From Streptomyces sp. A0958 (lineage in GTDB: Bacteria > Actinomycetota > Actinomycetes > Streptomycetales > Streptomycetaceae), in the NCBI RefSeq assembly GCF_004795035.1, contig NZ_SSBK01000030.1, positions 1-64,000 on the forward strand: a stretch of 64,000 nt of DNA, given 5' to 3'. The notes beneath the pieces are model-generated. The model made no database searches. It was not told the DNA's origin and saw nothing but the letters and a program-made list of their open reading frames with translations. This document shows, in pieces, positions 50,586 to 59,094 of this stretch. Within the stretch, counting starts at the first letter, position 1; the number at the start of each line of letters is the position of its first letter. Both the position numbers and the translations under genes were made by a program.

Positions 50586-50617
50586 ACAGCCCCGCCGGAA
50601 CGTTCCGGCGGGGCTGT
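50586..50617. terminator. Perfect-palindrome terminator after the DHA2 pump gene
   Basis: A 32-base perfect inverted repeat, ACAGCCCCGCCGGAAC followed directly by its reverse complement, 46 bases after the pump stop codon. No T-run follows, as is normal for GC-rich actinobacterial terminators. Confidence 0.85.
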
Positions 50618-50688
50618 CCCCTATCAGGGTGATCCAGGCCCCCGACCTCTTCCCGTAACGCTCCGTGACGACTCAGGGTGTCGGTGGA

Positions 50689-50778
50689 AGATCCACAGCG
50701 GCGATCCACATCAGCGGCGATCCACATCGCAGTGGGCGATCCGCATCAGTGGTGATCCACACCAGAAGGTCCACACCA
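50689..50778. repeat. Iterated ~17-bp GATCCACATCAG-type repeats
   Basis: About six degenerate copies of a 15-18 base unit built on GATCCACATCAGYGG follow one another directly upstream of a secreted-protein gene. Copies include GATCCACAGCGG, GATCCACATCAGCGG, GATCCACATCGCAGTGG, GATCCGCATCAGTGG, GATCCACACCAG and GTCCACACCA. The regular spacing of about 1.6 helical turns could form an array of binding sites, or it may only be slippage. Confidence 0.65.
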
Positions 50779-50794
50779 CGGGGGTTCATTTCAC

Positions 50795-51157
50795 ATGCGT
50801 ACGACCGTTGTCGCGGCTGCCCTGGCCGCCACCGCCCTGTTCCCGCCCGCACCCGCCCAGGCCGCGCCCGTCAGGCTCGGGGACTGCGCGAGCGGGCAGC
50901 TCTGCCTCTGGGCGAAGCCCGACTTCACCGGCGCCCGGCAGACCCACGAGCTGTCCATCCTCGACATCGAGAGCTGTGTGCCGCTGAAGACCGGCACCAC
51001 CGCCCAGGCACTGGCCAACCGCACCGGCCGGCCCGTCACCACCTACCAGTCGGCCGAGTGCGCGGAGACCGGCGAGTTCGAGACGTACCCAGGCGGCGGC
51101 ACCTGGCTGCCCCGCTCCCCGTACCAGGTACGCGCCTTCAAGGTCTGGGAGAACTGA
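50795..51157 (+). CDS. Secreted I36-type peptidase-inhibitor-like protein
   Basis: A 120-residue exported protein. A Sec signal peptide (VVAAALAATALFPPAPAQA) ends near residue 24. The mature part has GDCASGQLCLWAKPDFTGAR and SILDIESCVPLKTGTTAQAL ANRTGRPVTTYQS, a beta-gamma-crystallin-like fold with conserved cysteines typical of family I36 (Streptomyces metalloproteinase inhibitor-like) proteins. Whether it inhibits any protease is unknown. ATG 50795 follows GGGGTTC, a weak ribosome site, just after an iterated repeat. Confidence 0.8.
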   Translation: MRTTVVAAALAATALFPPAPAQAAPVRLGDCASGQLCLWAKPDFTGARQTHELSILDIESCVPLKTGTTAQALANRTGRPVTTYQSAECAETGEFETYPGGGTWLPRSPYQVRAFKVWEN

Positions 51158-51175
51158 GCGTCCGGACACGCCGCA

Positions 51176-51207
51176 GGGCGGCGGCGCCCTTCCGGGCCCC
51201 GCCGCCC
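51176..51207. terminator. Terminator between inhibitor gene and aceE
   Basis: GGGCGGCGG (51176-51184) pairs with CCGCCGCCC (51199-51207) around a 14-base loop, placed between the convergent ends of the secreted-protein gene and aceE. Confidence 0.6.
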
Positions 51208-51225
51208 CGCACCGGTCCTCACGTC

Positions 51226-53967
51226 CTACGCGTCGCCGCCCGCGGCCCCCGGATCGGCCGAGGCCACCTCCAGCAGGTCGTAGCGGTCGACGGCCGTCTT
51301 CAGCACCGAACGGTCGACCTTCCCGTCCTTCGCCAGCTCGGTGAGCACCGCGAGCACGATCGACTGCGCGTCGATGTGGAAGAACCGCCGGGCCGCACCC
51401 CGCGTGTCCGCGAAACCGAACCCGTCCGCACCCAGCGACTGGTACGCCCCGGGCACCCAGCGCGCGATCTGGTCCGGCACCGACCGCATCCAGTCCGACA
51501 CCGCCACGAACGGCCCCTCGGCCCCGGACAGCTTGCGCGTCACATACGGCACGCGCTGCTCCTCCTCCGGGTGCAGCAGGTTGTACCGCTCCACGTCCAC
51601 GGCCTCGCGCCGCAGCTCGTTCCAGGAGGTCGCCGACCAGACGTCCGCCCTCACGTTCCACTCGTCGGCGAGGATGCGCTGCGCCTCGACGGCCCAGGGG
51701 ACCGCCACACCGGACGCCATGATCTGGGCCGGGATCTGGCCCTTCTCGCCACTGCTGTAGCGGTAGACGCCCTTCAGGATGCCCTCGACGTCCACATCGG
51801 CGGGCTCGGCCGGGTGCTGGATCGGCTCGTTGTAGACGGTGAGGTAGTAGAAGACGTCCTCGTTCTCCTCGGGCGTCCCGCCGTACATCCGGCGCAGACC
51901 GTCCTTGACGATGTGCGCGATCTCGTACCCGAACGCCGGGTCGTACGCCACACAGCCCGGGTTGGTCGAGGCCAGCAGCTGCGAGTGCCCGTCGGCGTGC
52001 TGAAGGCCCTCACCGGTCAGCGTCGTACGGCCGGCGGTGGCGCCCAGCACGAAGCCGCGCGCGAGCTGGTCGGCCATCTGCCAGAACTGGTCACCGGTGC
52101 GCTGGAACCCGAACATCGAGTAGAAGACGTACACCGGGATCAGCGGCTCGCCGTGCGTCGCGTACGCCGAACCCGCGGCGATCAGCGAGGCCGTGCAGCC
52201 CGCCTCCGAGATGCCGTCGTGCAGCATCTGCCCGGTCGGCGACTCCTTGTACGCGAGCAGCAGATCGCGGTCCACCGACTCGTACTGCTGACCGAGCGGG
52301 TTGTAGATCTTCGCGCTCGGGAAGAACGCGTCCATACCGAAGGTGCGGTACTCGTCGGGCGCGATCAGCACGAAACGCTTGCCGATCTCCTTGTCCCGCA
52401 TGAGGTCCTTCAGGATGCGGACGAACGCCATGGTGGTGGCGATCGACTGCTGACCCGAACCCTTCTTCGCCGCCGCGTACGTCTTGTCCTCGGGCAGGTT
52501 CAGCGGCTTCGCGCGCACCACACGGGTCGGGACGTAACCGCCCAGGCCCTTGCGGCGGTCGTGCATGTACTGGATCTCCTCCGAGTCGCGGCCCGGGTGG
52601 TAGTACGGCGGGTTGCCGTCCTCCAGTTCCTTGTCCGCGATCGGGATGTGCAGCCGGTCCCGGAACCGCTTCAGGTCCTCGGCGGTCAGCTTCTTCATCT
52701 GGTGGGTCGCGTTGCGACCCTCGAAGTTCGGCCCGAGGGTCCAGCCCTTGACCGTCTGCGCCAGGATCACCGTCGGCTGGCCCTTGTGGGCCTTGGCCGC
52801 CGCGTACGCCGCGTAGACCTTGCGGTGGTCGTGACCGCCGCGCCCCAGGTGCAGGATCTGCTGGTCGGTCATGTCCTTGACCATCTCGCGCAGCCGCGGA
52901 TCGTCCCCGAAGAAGTGCTCCCGGATGTACGCGCCCGTCTCCGTCGCGTACGTCTGGAACTGCCCGTCCGGCGTCGTGTTCAGCCTGTTGACCAGGATGC
53001 CAGTGCGGTCCTGCGCCAGCAGCGGGTCCCAGGAGCGGTCCCAGACCAGCTTGATCACGTTCCAGCCGGCGCCCCGGAACTGCGACTCCAGCTCCTGGAT
53101 GACCTTGCCGTTGCCGCGCACCGGGCCGTCGAGGCGCTGGAGGTTGCAGTTGACGACGAAGGTCAGGTTGTCCAGGCCCTCACGGGCGGCGATGGACAGC
53201 TGGCCCAGCGACTCCGGCTCGTCCATCTCGCCGTCGCCGAGGTAGGCCCAGACATGCGAGTTCGACGTGTCGGCGAGGCCGCGCGCCTCCATGTAGCGGT
53301 TCATCCGCGCCTGGTAGATCGCGCCGAGCGGGCCGAGACCCATCGACACCGTCGGGAACTCCCAGAAGTCCGGCATCAGCCGCGGGTGCGGGTAGCTGGA
53401 CAGCCCGTTCGGCGCCTTCGACTTCTCCTGGCGGAACGCGTCGAGCTGCGCCTCACTCAGCCGGTCCAGCAGGAACGCGCGGGCGTAGATCCCGGGGGAG
53501 GCGTGCCCCTGGAAGAAGATCTGGTCACCGCCCAGACCGTCGTCCTTGCCGCGGAAGAAGTGGTTGAAACCCACGTCGTACAGCGAGGCGGAGGAGGCGA
53601 ACGTGGCGATGTGCCCGCCCACGCCGATCCCCGGACGCTGGGCGCGCGAGACCATCACGGCCGCGTTCCAGCGGGTCGCGTTGAGGATCTTGCGTTCGAT
53701 CTCCTCGTCGCCGGGGAAGAACGGCTCGTCCTTCGTGGCGATCGTGTTCACGTAGTCCGTGCTGCGCATCTCCGGCACGGCGACACGCTTCTCGCGCGCG
53801 CGCTCGATGAGCCGGAGCATGAGGTAACGGGCCCGTTCACGGCCTCGCTCGTCGACGGCGGCGTCGAGGGAGTCGAGCCATTCCTGGGTCTCTTCGGGAT
53901 CGAAATCCGGGACCTGACTCGGAAGGCCGCCAATGATGATCGGGTTGCGATCTGATCCGGAAGCCAC
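51226..53967 (-). CDS. aceE: Pyruvate dehydrogenase E1 component, homodimeric
   Basis: A 913-residue thiamine-diphosphate enzyme that decarboxylates pyruvate and feeds acetyl groups to the E2 lipoyl protein. The size and single-chain form match the actinobacterial/proteobacterial AceE type. WAYLGDGEMDEPESLGQLSI and FVVNCNLQRLDGPVRGNGKV form the ThDP-magnesium motif, GHIATFASSASLYDVGFNHF is N-terminal, and AGRTTLTGEGLQHADGHSQL and YKESPTGQMLHDGISEAGCT belong to the second half. GTG 53967 begins MASGSDRNPIIIGG. The gene stands alone, with about 530 bases of non-coding DNA upstream. Confidence 0.95.
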   Translation of the reverse strand: MASGSDRNPIIIGGLPSQVPDFDPEETQEWLDSLDAAVDERGRERARYLMLRLIERAREKRVAVPEMRSTDYVNTIATKDEPFFPGDEEIERKILNATRWNAAVMVSRAQRPGIGVGGHIATFASSASLYDVGFNHFFRGKDDGLGGDQIFFQGHASPGIYARAFLLDRLSEAQLDAFRQEKSKAPNGLSSYPHPRLMPDFWEFPTVSMGLGPLGAIYQARMNRYMEARGLADTSNSHVWAYLGDGEMDEPESLGQLSIAAREGLDNLTFVVNCNLQRLDGPVRGNGKVIQELESQFRGAGWNVIKLVWDRSWDPLLAQDRTGILVNRLNTTPDGQFQTYATETGAYIREHFFGDDPRLREMVKDMTDQQILHLGRGGHDHRKVYAAYAAAKAHKGQPTVILAQTVKGWTLGPNFEGRNATHQMKKLTAEDLKRFRDRLHIPIADKELEDGNPPYYHPGRDSEEIQYMHDRRKGLGGYVPTRVVRAKPLNLPEDKTYAAAKKGSGQQSIATTMAFVRILKDLMRDKEIGKRFVLIAPDEYRTFGMDAFFPSAKIYNPLGQQYESVDRDLLLAYKESPTGQMLHDGISEAGCTASLIAAGSAYATHGEPLIPVYVFYSMFGFQRTGDQFWQMADQLARGFVLGATAGRTTLTGEGLQHADGHSQLLASTNPGCVAYDPAFGYEIAHIVKDGLRRMYGGTPEENEDVFYYLTVYNEPIQHPAEPADVDVEGILKGVYRYSSGEKGQIPAQIMASGVAVPWAVEAQRILADEWNVRADVWSATSWNELRREAVDVERYNLLHPEEEQRVPYVTRKLSGAEGPFVAVSDWMRSVPDQIARWVPGAYQSLGADGFGFADTRGAARRFFHIDAQSIVLAVLTELAKDGKVDRSVLKTAVDRYDLLEVASADPGAAGGDA

Positions 53968-54495
53968 GCTGTTCCTTCGCTGTTCGGTGCTGCGCTTCGG
54001 GGCCTGTCACGGGAGTCTGCCCCCGGGCATGAGCATGTGTACGCATCCCCATCGTGTACCGCCGGCACGCGTACGTCATCTCTACCGAGAGGTAACCGCC
54101 GACGCGCCCGACCCGTCCGCGCCGAGGCGGATGGACGGCCGCTGATTGGGTATCGGTGCAGGCAGAGGGTGTCGGACAGGATGGGGCAGGCAGGATGGTC
54201 TGGGCCGAACCGCAACCATACGCCCAAGGCGTCCAAGTGTTCCCAAACGCTGCTCGGCTCCGAATGCCGGACCGAAACGGCATAAGCTGTCCAAGGACGT
54301 AAAGGGAACGGAGGAGGACGCGGGCTCCCGCAGGGGGCCGCCGACAGGGCGGCGACGTGGCATGAAACGTCACCGTTTAGGCGGTCTCGCACGCTGGGTA
54401 CTTGCGCGATCCGCCGCTCCCGTGTGGACTACGGCCAACGCCCCGCGCACGCGCGTGGCTGAAGCATTTTCCGAAACATGATCAGGAGGCAACCC
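53968..54495. other. Intergenic region between aceE and DUF3052 gene
   Basis: Both flanking genes read away from this 528-base gap, so it should hold their promoters and leader regions. I see a small CTCT-ACCG-AGAG dyad near 54082-54093 that could be an operator for aceE. No convincing gene, tRNA or riboswitch is visible. Confidence 0.4.
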
Positions 54496-54933
54496 GTGAG
54501 CGCGACCGCGGACCACGCGGAGGAGCGGACCAACCCGGCGGCACGCCTGGGGTTCGAGCCCGGACAGGTGGTCCAGGAGATCGGCTACGACGACGACGTC
54601 GAGCTGGAGCTCCGTGAGGGCATTGAGGCCACTATCGGCCAGGAACTCGTCGACGAGGAATACGACGACGTCGCGGACGTCGTCCTGCTCTGGTTCCGTG
54701 ACGAGGACGGCGACCTTACGGACGCGCTGGTGGATGCCATCGGTCTGCTCGAGGACGGCGGTGTGGTCTGGCTGATGACGCCGAAGACCGGCCGTGACGG
54801 ATACGTCGAGCCGAGCGACATCAACGAGGCCGCCCAGACCGCCGGTCTCGCCCAGACCAAGAGCGTCAACGCGGGCAAGGACTGGTCGGGAAGCCGGCTC
54901 GGGACGCCGAAAGCGGCCAAAGCCAAGCGCTGA
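54496..54933 (+). CDS. DUF3052 family protein
   Basis: A 145-residue acidic protein of the DUF3052 family, conserved beside aceE or the peroxiredoxin gene in Streptomyces. LGFEPGQVVQEIGYDDDVEL, YDDVADVVLLWFRDEDGDLT and DGGVVWLMTPKTGRDGYVEP are its conserved blocks, and the C-terminus is basic. Function unknown. I chose GTG 54496 with AGGAGG at ideal spacing rather than an upstream ATG at 54478. A terminator follows. Confidence 0.85.
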   Translation: MSATADHAEERTNPAARLGFEPGQVVQEIGYDDDVELELREGIEATIGQELVDEEYDDVADVVLLWFRDEDGDLTDALVDAIGLLEDGGVVWLMTPKTGRDGYVEPSDINEAAQTAGLAQTKSVNAGKDWSGSRLGTPKAAKAKR

Positions 54934-54947
54934 CCCCCATCGACCCT

Positions 54948-54986
54948 GAAGGCCCCCGACAGGCACCGCGCCGGCCGGGGGCCTTC
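54948..54986. terminator. Terminator after the DUF3052 gene
   Basis: GAAGGCCCCCG (54948-54958) pairs perfectly with CGGGGGCCTTC (54976-54986) around a 17-base loop, 15 bases after the stop codon. Confidence 0.8.
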
Positions 54987-55132
54987 GTACGCCCGGGCCC
55001 GCTCCCGTCGGGCTCGACCCGGACGCCGGCGGGAGGCTTCCACGGGTGCCGCGCAGGCGCCCGCGCCCTCTGCGTAGGGTGGGGGCCACCCGGACAGCCC
55101 AGCCCGGTGACGTAGCGAAGGGACGCGTTTTC

Positions 55133-55591
55133 ATGGCGATCGAGGTCGGCACCAAGGCCCCGGATTTCGAGCTGAAGGACAACCACGGCCGGACCGTGAA
55201 GCTCTCCGATTTCCAGGGTGAGAAGAACGTGGTGCTGCTGTTCTACCCGTTCGCCTTCACCGGCGTCTGCACGGGCGAGCTGTGCGCGCTCCGCGACGAG
55301 CTGCCCACGTTCGAGAACGACGACACGCAGCTGCTGGCCGTCTCCAACGACTCCATCCACACCCTGCGCGTCTTCGCCGAGCAGGAGGGCCTGGAGTACC
55401 CGCTCCTGTCCGACTTCTGGCCGCACGGCGAGACCTCGCGGGCCTACGGTGTCTTCGACGAGGAGAAGGGCTGCGCGGTGCGCGGCACCTTCATCATCGA
55501 CAAGGAGGGCGTGGTGCGCTGGACGGTCGTCAACGGCCTGCCCGACGCGCGCGACCTCAACGACTACATCAAGGCGCTCGGCGCCCTCTGA
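55133..55591 (+). CDS. AhpE-type peroxiredoxin
   Basis: A 152-residue thiol peroxidase. The peroxidatic cysteine is Cys46 in FYPFAFTGVCTGELCALRDE, with a further cysteine at 51. The arginine-containing C-terminal strands (GVVRWTVVNGLPDARDLNDY) complete the site. It reduces hydrogen peroxide and organic or peroxynitrite substrates, and resembles mycobacterial AhpE. It starts ATG 55133 after a short leader and stands between the DUF3052 gene and the Ter locus. Confidence 0.9.
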   Translation: MAIEVGTKAPDFELKDNHGRTVKLSDFQGEKNVVLLFYPFAFTGVCTGELCALRDELPTFENDDTQLLAVSNDSIHTLRVFAEQEGLEYPLLSDFWPHGETSRAYGVFDEEKGCAVRGTFIIDKEGVVRWTVVNGLPDARDLNDYIKALGAL

Positions 55592-55740
55592 TCCGGCTTC
55601 GGGTGGATCATCCGGCGACCCAGGCCCGAAAGCCTGCTCAGGCCGGGAACCGGTCACTAGTATCCACTCGTTGATCCGATGCCAACACGACGTGGAGGCG
55701 CCGGCACCGGCCGGCCCCCAAGAAACCAATGGGAGGACTC

Positions 55741-56316
55741 GTGGGAGTCAGCCTCAGCAAGGGCGGCAACGTCTCGCTGACCAAGGCCGCGCCCAACCTG
55801 ACCGCGGTCATCGTGGGTCTGGGCTGGGACGCCCGTACCACCACCGGCGGAGACTTCGACCTCGACGCCAGCGCCCTGCTGACGAACGCCGAGGGCAAGG
55901 TCGCCAACGACGGGAACTTCGTCTTCTTCAACAACCTCAAGAGCCCCGACGGCTCCGTCGAGCACACCGGTGACAACCTCACCGGTGAGGGCGAGGGCGA
56001 CGACGAGGTCATCAACGTCAACCTGGCCACCGTCCCGGCCGACGTCGACAAGATCGTCTTCCCGGTCTCGATCTACGAGGCCGAGACCCGCCAGCAGAGC
56101 TTCGGCCAGGTGCGCAACGCGTACATCCGCGTCGTCAACCAGGCCGACAACAGCGAGCTCGCGCGCTACGACCTGTCCGAGGACGCCTCGACCGAGACCG
56201 CCATGGTCTTCGGCGAGCTGTACCGCAACGGCGCGGAGTGGAAGTTCCGTGCCATCGGCCAGGGCTACGCCTCCGGTCTGCGCGGTATCGCGCAGGACTT
56301 CGGCGTCAACGTCTAG
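55741..56316 (+). CDS. terD: TerD-family stress protein, copy 1
   Basis: A 191-residue calcium-binding TerD-fold protein. GVSLSKGGNVSLTKAAPNL, GWDARTTTGGDFDLDASALL (calcium-ligand acidic residues), SVEHTGDNLTGEGEGDDEVI and KFRAIGQGYASGLRGIAQDF are hallmarks. TerD proteins help resistance to tellurite and cell-envelope or DNA stress and affect differentiation in Streptomyces. I chose GTG 55741 with GGGAGGA upstream, because the family starts at GVSLSKGG. It leads the Ter locus. Confidence 0.9.
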   Translation: MGVSLSKGGNVSLTKAAPNLTAVIVGLGWDARTTTGGDFDLDASALLTNAEGKVANDGNFVFFNNLKSPDGSVEHTGDNLTGEGEGDDEVINVNLATVPADVDKIVFPVSIYEAETRQQSFGQVRNAYIRVVNQADNSELARYDLSEDASTETAMVFGELYRNGAEWKFRAIGQGYASGLRGIAQDFGVNV

Positions 56317-56357
56317 ACCGCTGAACGGGGCCGCGCGGTCCCGGCCATCAGCATTTC

Positions 56358-56390
56358 CGTCCGGCGCCGCACGACGTGCGGCGCCGGACG
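56358..56390. terminator. Hairpin between the two terD genes
   Basis: A 15-base perfect stem with a 3-base loop, CGTCCGGCGCCGCAC (56358-56372) and its complement (56376-56390). It may attenuate or end transcription after the first terD gene, giving unequal expression of the two copies. Confidence 0.75.
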
Positions 56391-56429
56391 CGCTCAACAC
56401 ACGGTTCATCGACTCGGGGAGGACACACC

Positions 56430-57005
56430 ATGGGCGTCACGCTCGCCAAGGGAGGCAATGTCTCCCTCTCCAAGGCCGCACCCAATCTCACCCAGGTGCT
56501 GGTCGGCCTCGGCTGGGACGCACGATCCACGACGGGGGCCGACTTCGACCTCGACGCCAGCGCACTGCTGTGCCAGTCGGGCCGGGTGCTCGGCGACGAG
56601 TGGTTCGTGTTCTACAACAACCTCACGAGCCCCGACGGTTCCGTGGAGCACACCGGTGACAACCTCACGGGTGAGGGCGAGGGCGACGACGAGTCGATCA
56701 TCGTGAACCTCACGCAGGTCCCGGCCCATTGCGACAAGATCGTCTTCCCGGTCTCCATCCACGAGGCCGACAACCGCGGTCAGACGTTCGGCCAGGTCAG
56801 CAATGCGTTCATCCGCGTCGTCAATCAGGCGGACGGCCAGGAACTCGCGCGTTACGACCTCACCGAGGACGCCTCCACGGAGACCGCGATGATCTTCGGC
56901 GAGCTCTACCGCTACAACGGCGAGTGGAAGTTCCGTGCAGTTGGTCAGGGGTACGCATCGGGGCTGCGCGGCATCGCTCTAGACTTCGGGGTCAACGTTT
57001 CGTAA
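56430..57005 (+). CDS. terD: TerD-family stress protein, copy 2
   Basis: A 191-residue protein highly similar to copy 1: GVTLAKGGNVSLSKAAPNL, GWDARSTTGADFDLDASALL, SVEHTGDNLTGEGEGDDESI and KFRAVGQGYASGLRGIALDF. Calcium-ligand acidic residues are kept. Copy 2 differs mainly near residue 50 (CQSGRVLGDEWFVFYNN). Tandem terD copies are usual in Streptomyces. ATG 56430 follows GGGGAGGA. The DUF475 gene follows after 70 bases. Confidence 0.9.
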   Translation: MGVTLAKGGNVSLSKAAPNLTQVLVGLGWDARSTTGADFDLDASALLCQSGRVLGDEWFVFYNNLTSPDGSVEHTGDNLTGEGEGDDESIIVNLTQVPAHCDKIVFPVSIHEADNRGQTFGQVSNAFIRVVNQADGQELARYDLTEDASTETAMIFGELYRYNGEWKFRAVGQGYASGLRGIALDFGVNVS

Positions 57006-57075
57006 AGCCGCGCACGGCGCGGGGGAGCCCCGTACACGTCGGGGGAGACCCGTTACATACACGATGGGGTAGCCA

Positions 57076-58203
57076 GTGCTTCTGAAAACCTTCGGGTGGT
57101 CGCTCGTGATCACCGCGATCGGCCTAGTGGCCGCGTGGTTCTACGGGGGGTGGGAAGCCTTCGGAGTGGTGGCGATCCTCTCCGTCCTGGAGATCTCGCT
57201 GTCGTTCGACAACGCGGTGGTCAATGCCGGAATCCTGAAGAAGATGTCCGCCTTCTGGCAGAAGATCTTCCTCACGGTCGGCGTGCTCATCGCGGTCTTC
57301 GGCATGCGGCTGGTCTTCCCCGTCGTGATCGTCGCCATCACCGCCAAGCTGAATCCGATCGACGCCATCGATCTCTCCTTCAACGACGCGGACCGCTACA
57401 AGGAACTGGTCACGGACGCCCACCCGGCGATCGCCGCCTTCGGTGGCATGTTCCTGCTCATGATCTTCCTCGACTTCATCTTCGAGGACCGTGACATCCA
57501 GTGGCTGCGCTGGATCGAGCGCCCGCTCGCCAAGCTCGGCAAGATCGACATGCTGTCGGTCTGCATCGCGCTCATCGTCCTGCTGATCACCGCCCTCACC
57601 TTCGCCACCAGCGCCCACCAGCACGGCGGCGGGCACGCGGACAAGGCGGAGACCGTCCTGCTCGCCGGCGTCGCCGGTCTGATCACGTACCTCATCGTCG
57701 GCGGACTATCCGGCTACTTCGAGGAAAGGCTCGAAGACGAGGAGGAGCGCGAGCACGAGGAGGAGGAAGAGGCCAAGCGGAGCGGCAAGAAGATCTCCGC
57801 GGTCGCCCTCTCCGGCAAGGCCGCGTTCTTCATGTTCCTCTACCTGGAAGTGCTCGACGCGTCCTTCTCGTTCGACGGCGTGATCGGCGCCTTCGCCATC
57901 ACCAACGAGATCGTGCTGATGGCGCTCGGCCTCGGCATCGGCGCCATGTACGTCCGTTCGCTCACGGTCTACCTGGTCCGCCAGGGCACCCTGGACGACT
58001 ACGTGTACCTGGAGCACGGCGCGCACTACGCGATCGGCGCGCTGTCGGTCATCCTGCTCGTCACCATCCAGTACGAGATCAACGAGATCATCACCGGCCT
58101 CGTCGGCGTCGTCCTGATCGCCTGGTCCTTCTGGTCCTCGGTCCGCCGCAACAAGGCGCTGGAGGCGGAGGAAGGACAGAGCGAAGTCACCGCCGGGGTG
58201 TGA
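57076..58203 (+). CDS. DUF475/TerC-like integral membrane protein
   Basis: A 375-residue membrane protein with about nine hydrophobic helices. Two repeats carry conserved aspartates in membrane helices, LSVLEISLSFDNAVVNAGIL and YLEVLDASFSFDGVIGAFAI, the TerC-fold signature linked to metal (manganese or calcium) transport. A long acidic, charged loop (EERLEDEEEREHEEEEEAKR) lies in the middle. DUF475 proteins accompany TerD genes and are proposed to form a membrane stress-sensing complex. GTG 57076. Confidence 0.85.
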   Translation: MLLKTFGWSLVITAIGLVAAWFYGGWEAFGVVAILSVLEISLSFDNAVVNAGILKKMSAFWQKIFLTVGVLIAVFGMRLVFPVVIVAITAKLNPIDAIDLSFNDADRYKELVTDAHPAIAAFGGMFLLMIFLDFIFEDRDIQWLRWIERPLAKLGKIDMLSVCIALIVLLITALTFATSAHQHGGGHADKAETVLLAGVAGLITYLIVGGLSGYFEERLEDEEEREHEEEEEAKRSGKKISAVALSGKAAFFMFLYLEVLDASFSFDGVIGAFAITNEIVLMALGLGIGAMYVRSLTVYLVRQGTLDDYVYLEHGAHYAIGALSVILLVTIQYEINEIITGLVGVVLIAWSFWSSVRRNKALEAEEGQSEVTAGV

Positions 58204-58231
58204 CCCGGTAGCGATTGAGGGAACGCTCTGA

Positions 58232-58294
58232 GCGGGGCGGCTCGTACGGTGGCGGCTCCGGGTAAGGCCCGGAGGCGGCCCGGAGCCGCCCCGC
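58232..58294. terminator. Long inverted repeat between DUF475 gene and TerA-like gene
   Basis: GCGGGGCGGCTC (58232-58243) pairs with GAGCCGCCCCGC (58283-58294) around a 39-base loop, 28 bases after the DUF475 stop codon. It may be a terminator or attenuator. Confidence 0.45.
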
Positions 58295-58359
58295 AGTGGT
58301 GCGTGCGTCGCGTGCGCCGCGTGCGACGGCTGGAGCAGGACCGAGAGGTGGGGGTCGGG

Positions 58360-59094
58360 ATGGCGTTCTGGGACAACCTGTGGCCGGGGCGGGAGTCGCA
58401 GTTCGAGTCGGGCAACGCGGCCACCAACTCCATCGTGCTCACCCGGCGGCACGCCACGGTCTCGCTGACCAAGCAGGGCGCGCTCAGCGGCAACCTCCGG
58501 GTCAACCTCTCCTGGCGGATGCGCACCTCCGACATCGAGGGCCGCGCCCGCCAGAGCGGCCGGCTGCTGCACCCCTTCAAGCTCTTCCAGCCGGAGGCCG
58601 TGCAGGCCCACACCCAGGGCGTCGTCAACGTCGACCTGGACCTCGGCTGCATGTACGAGCTGACCGACGGCACCAAGGGCGTGGTGCAGCCGCTGGGCGA
58701 CCTGCTCGGCGATCTGAACGGGCCGCCCTACATCAGGCTCAGCGGCGACGACCGCTTCGGGGCTCCCTCGGGCGAGACCCTCTACGTCAACCTCGACAAG
58801 CGCGAGAACATCAAGCGGCTGATGGTGTTCGTCTACATCTACGACCAGACACCGGCCTTCGACCGGACGCACGCCAAGGTGACGCTCTACCCGGGCAACG
58901 GACCGCGCATCGAGATCGATCTGGACGAGCGCGCCCCGCAGGCCCGCTCCTGCGCGGTGTTCACGGTGGAGAACGTCAAGGACGAGCTGGTGGTGCGCCG
59001 CGAGGTGAAGTTCGTGTACGGCTTCCAGTCGGAGCTGGACCGGATGTACGGCTTCGGCATGCAGTGGGGACGCGGCTACAAGTCCCGGACCTAG
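58360..59094 (+). CDS. TerA-like stress protein
   Basis: A 244-residue TerD-superfamily protein of the TerA type. HATVSLTKQGALSGNLRVNL and VQPLGDLLGDLNGPPYIRLS GDDRFG with GETLYVNLDKRENIKRLMVF VYIYD match the C-terminal half of TerA. It probably binds calcium less well than TerD and forms part of the Ter surface complex. I chose ATG 58360 (MAFWDNLWPGRES) behind a G-rich GGGGGTCGGG; the upstream in-frame start at 58249 translates repeat-like DNA. Its end overlaps the convergent terD-like gene by 4 bases. Confidence 0.8.
   Translation: MAFWDNLWPGRESQFESGNAATNSIVLTRRHATVSLTKQGALSGNLRVNLSWRMRTSDIEGRARQSGRLLHPFKLFQPEAVQAHTQGVVNVDLDLGCMYELTDGTKGVVQPLGDLLGDLNGPPYIRLSGDDRFGAPSGETLYVNLDKRENIKRLMVFVYIYDQTPAFDRTHAKVTLYPGNGPRIEIDLDERAPQARSCAVFTVENVKDELVVRREVKFVYGFQSELDRMYGFGMQWGRGYKSRT

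Noticed and set aside
50665..53955. Plus-strand frame of 1096 codons
   Set aside because: Antisense to aceE, which has complete ThDP-enzyme motifs.
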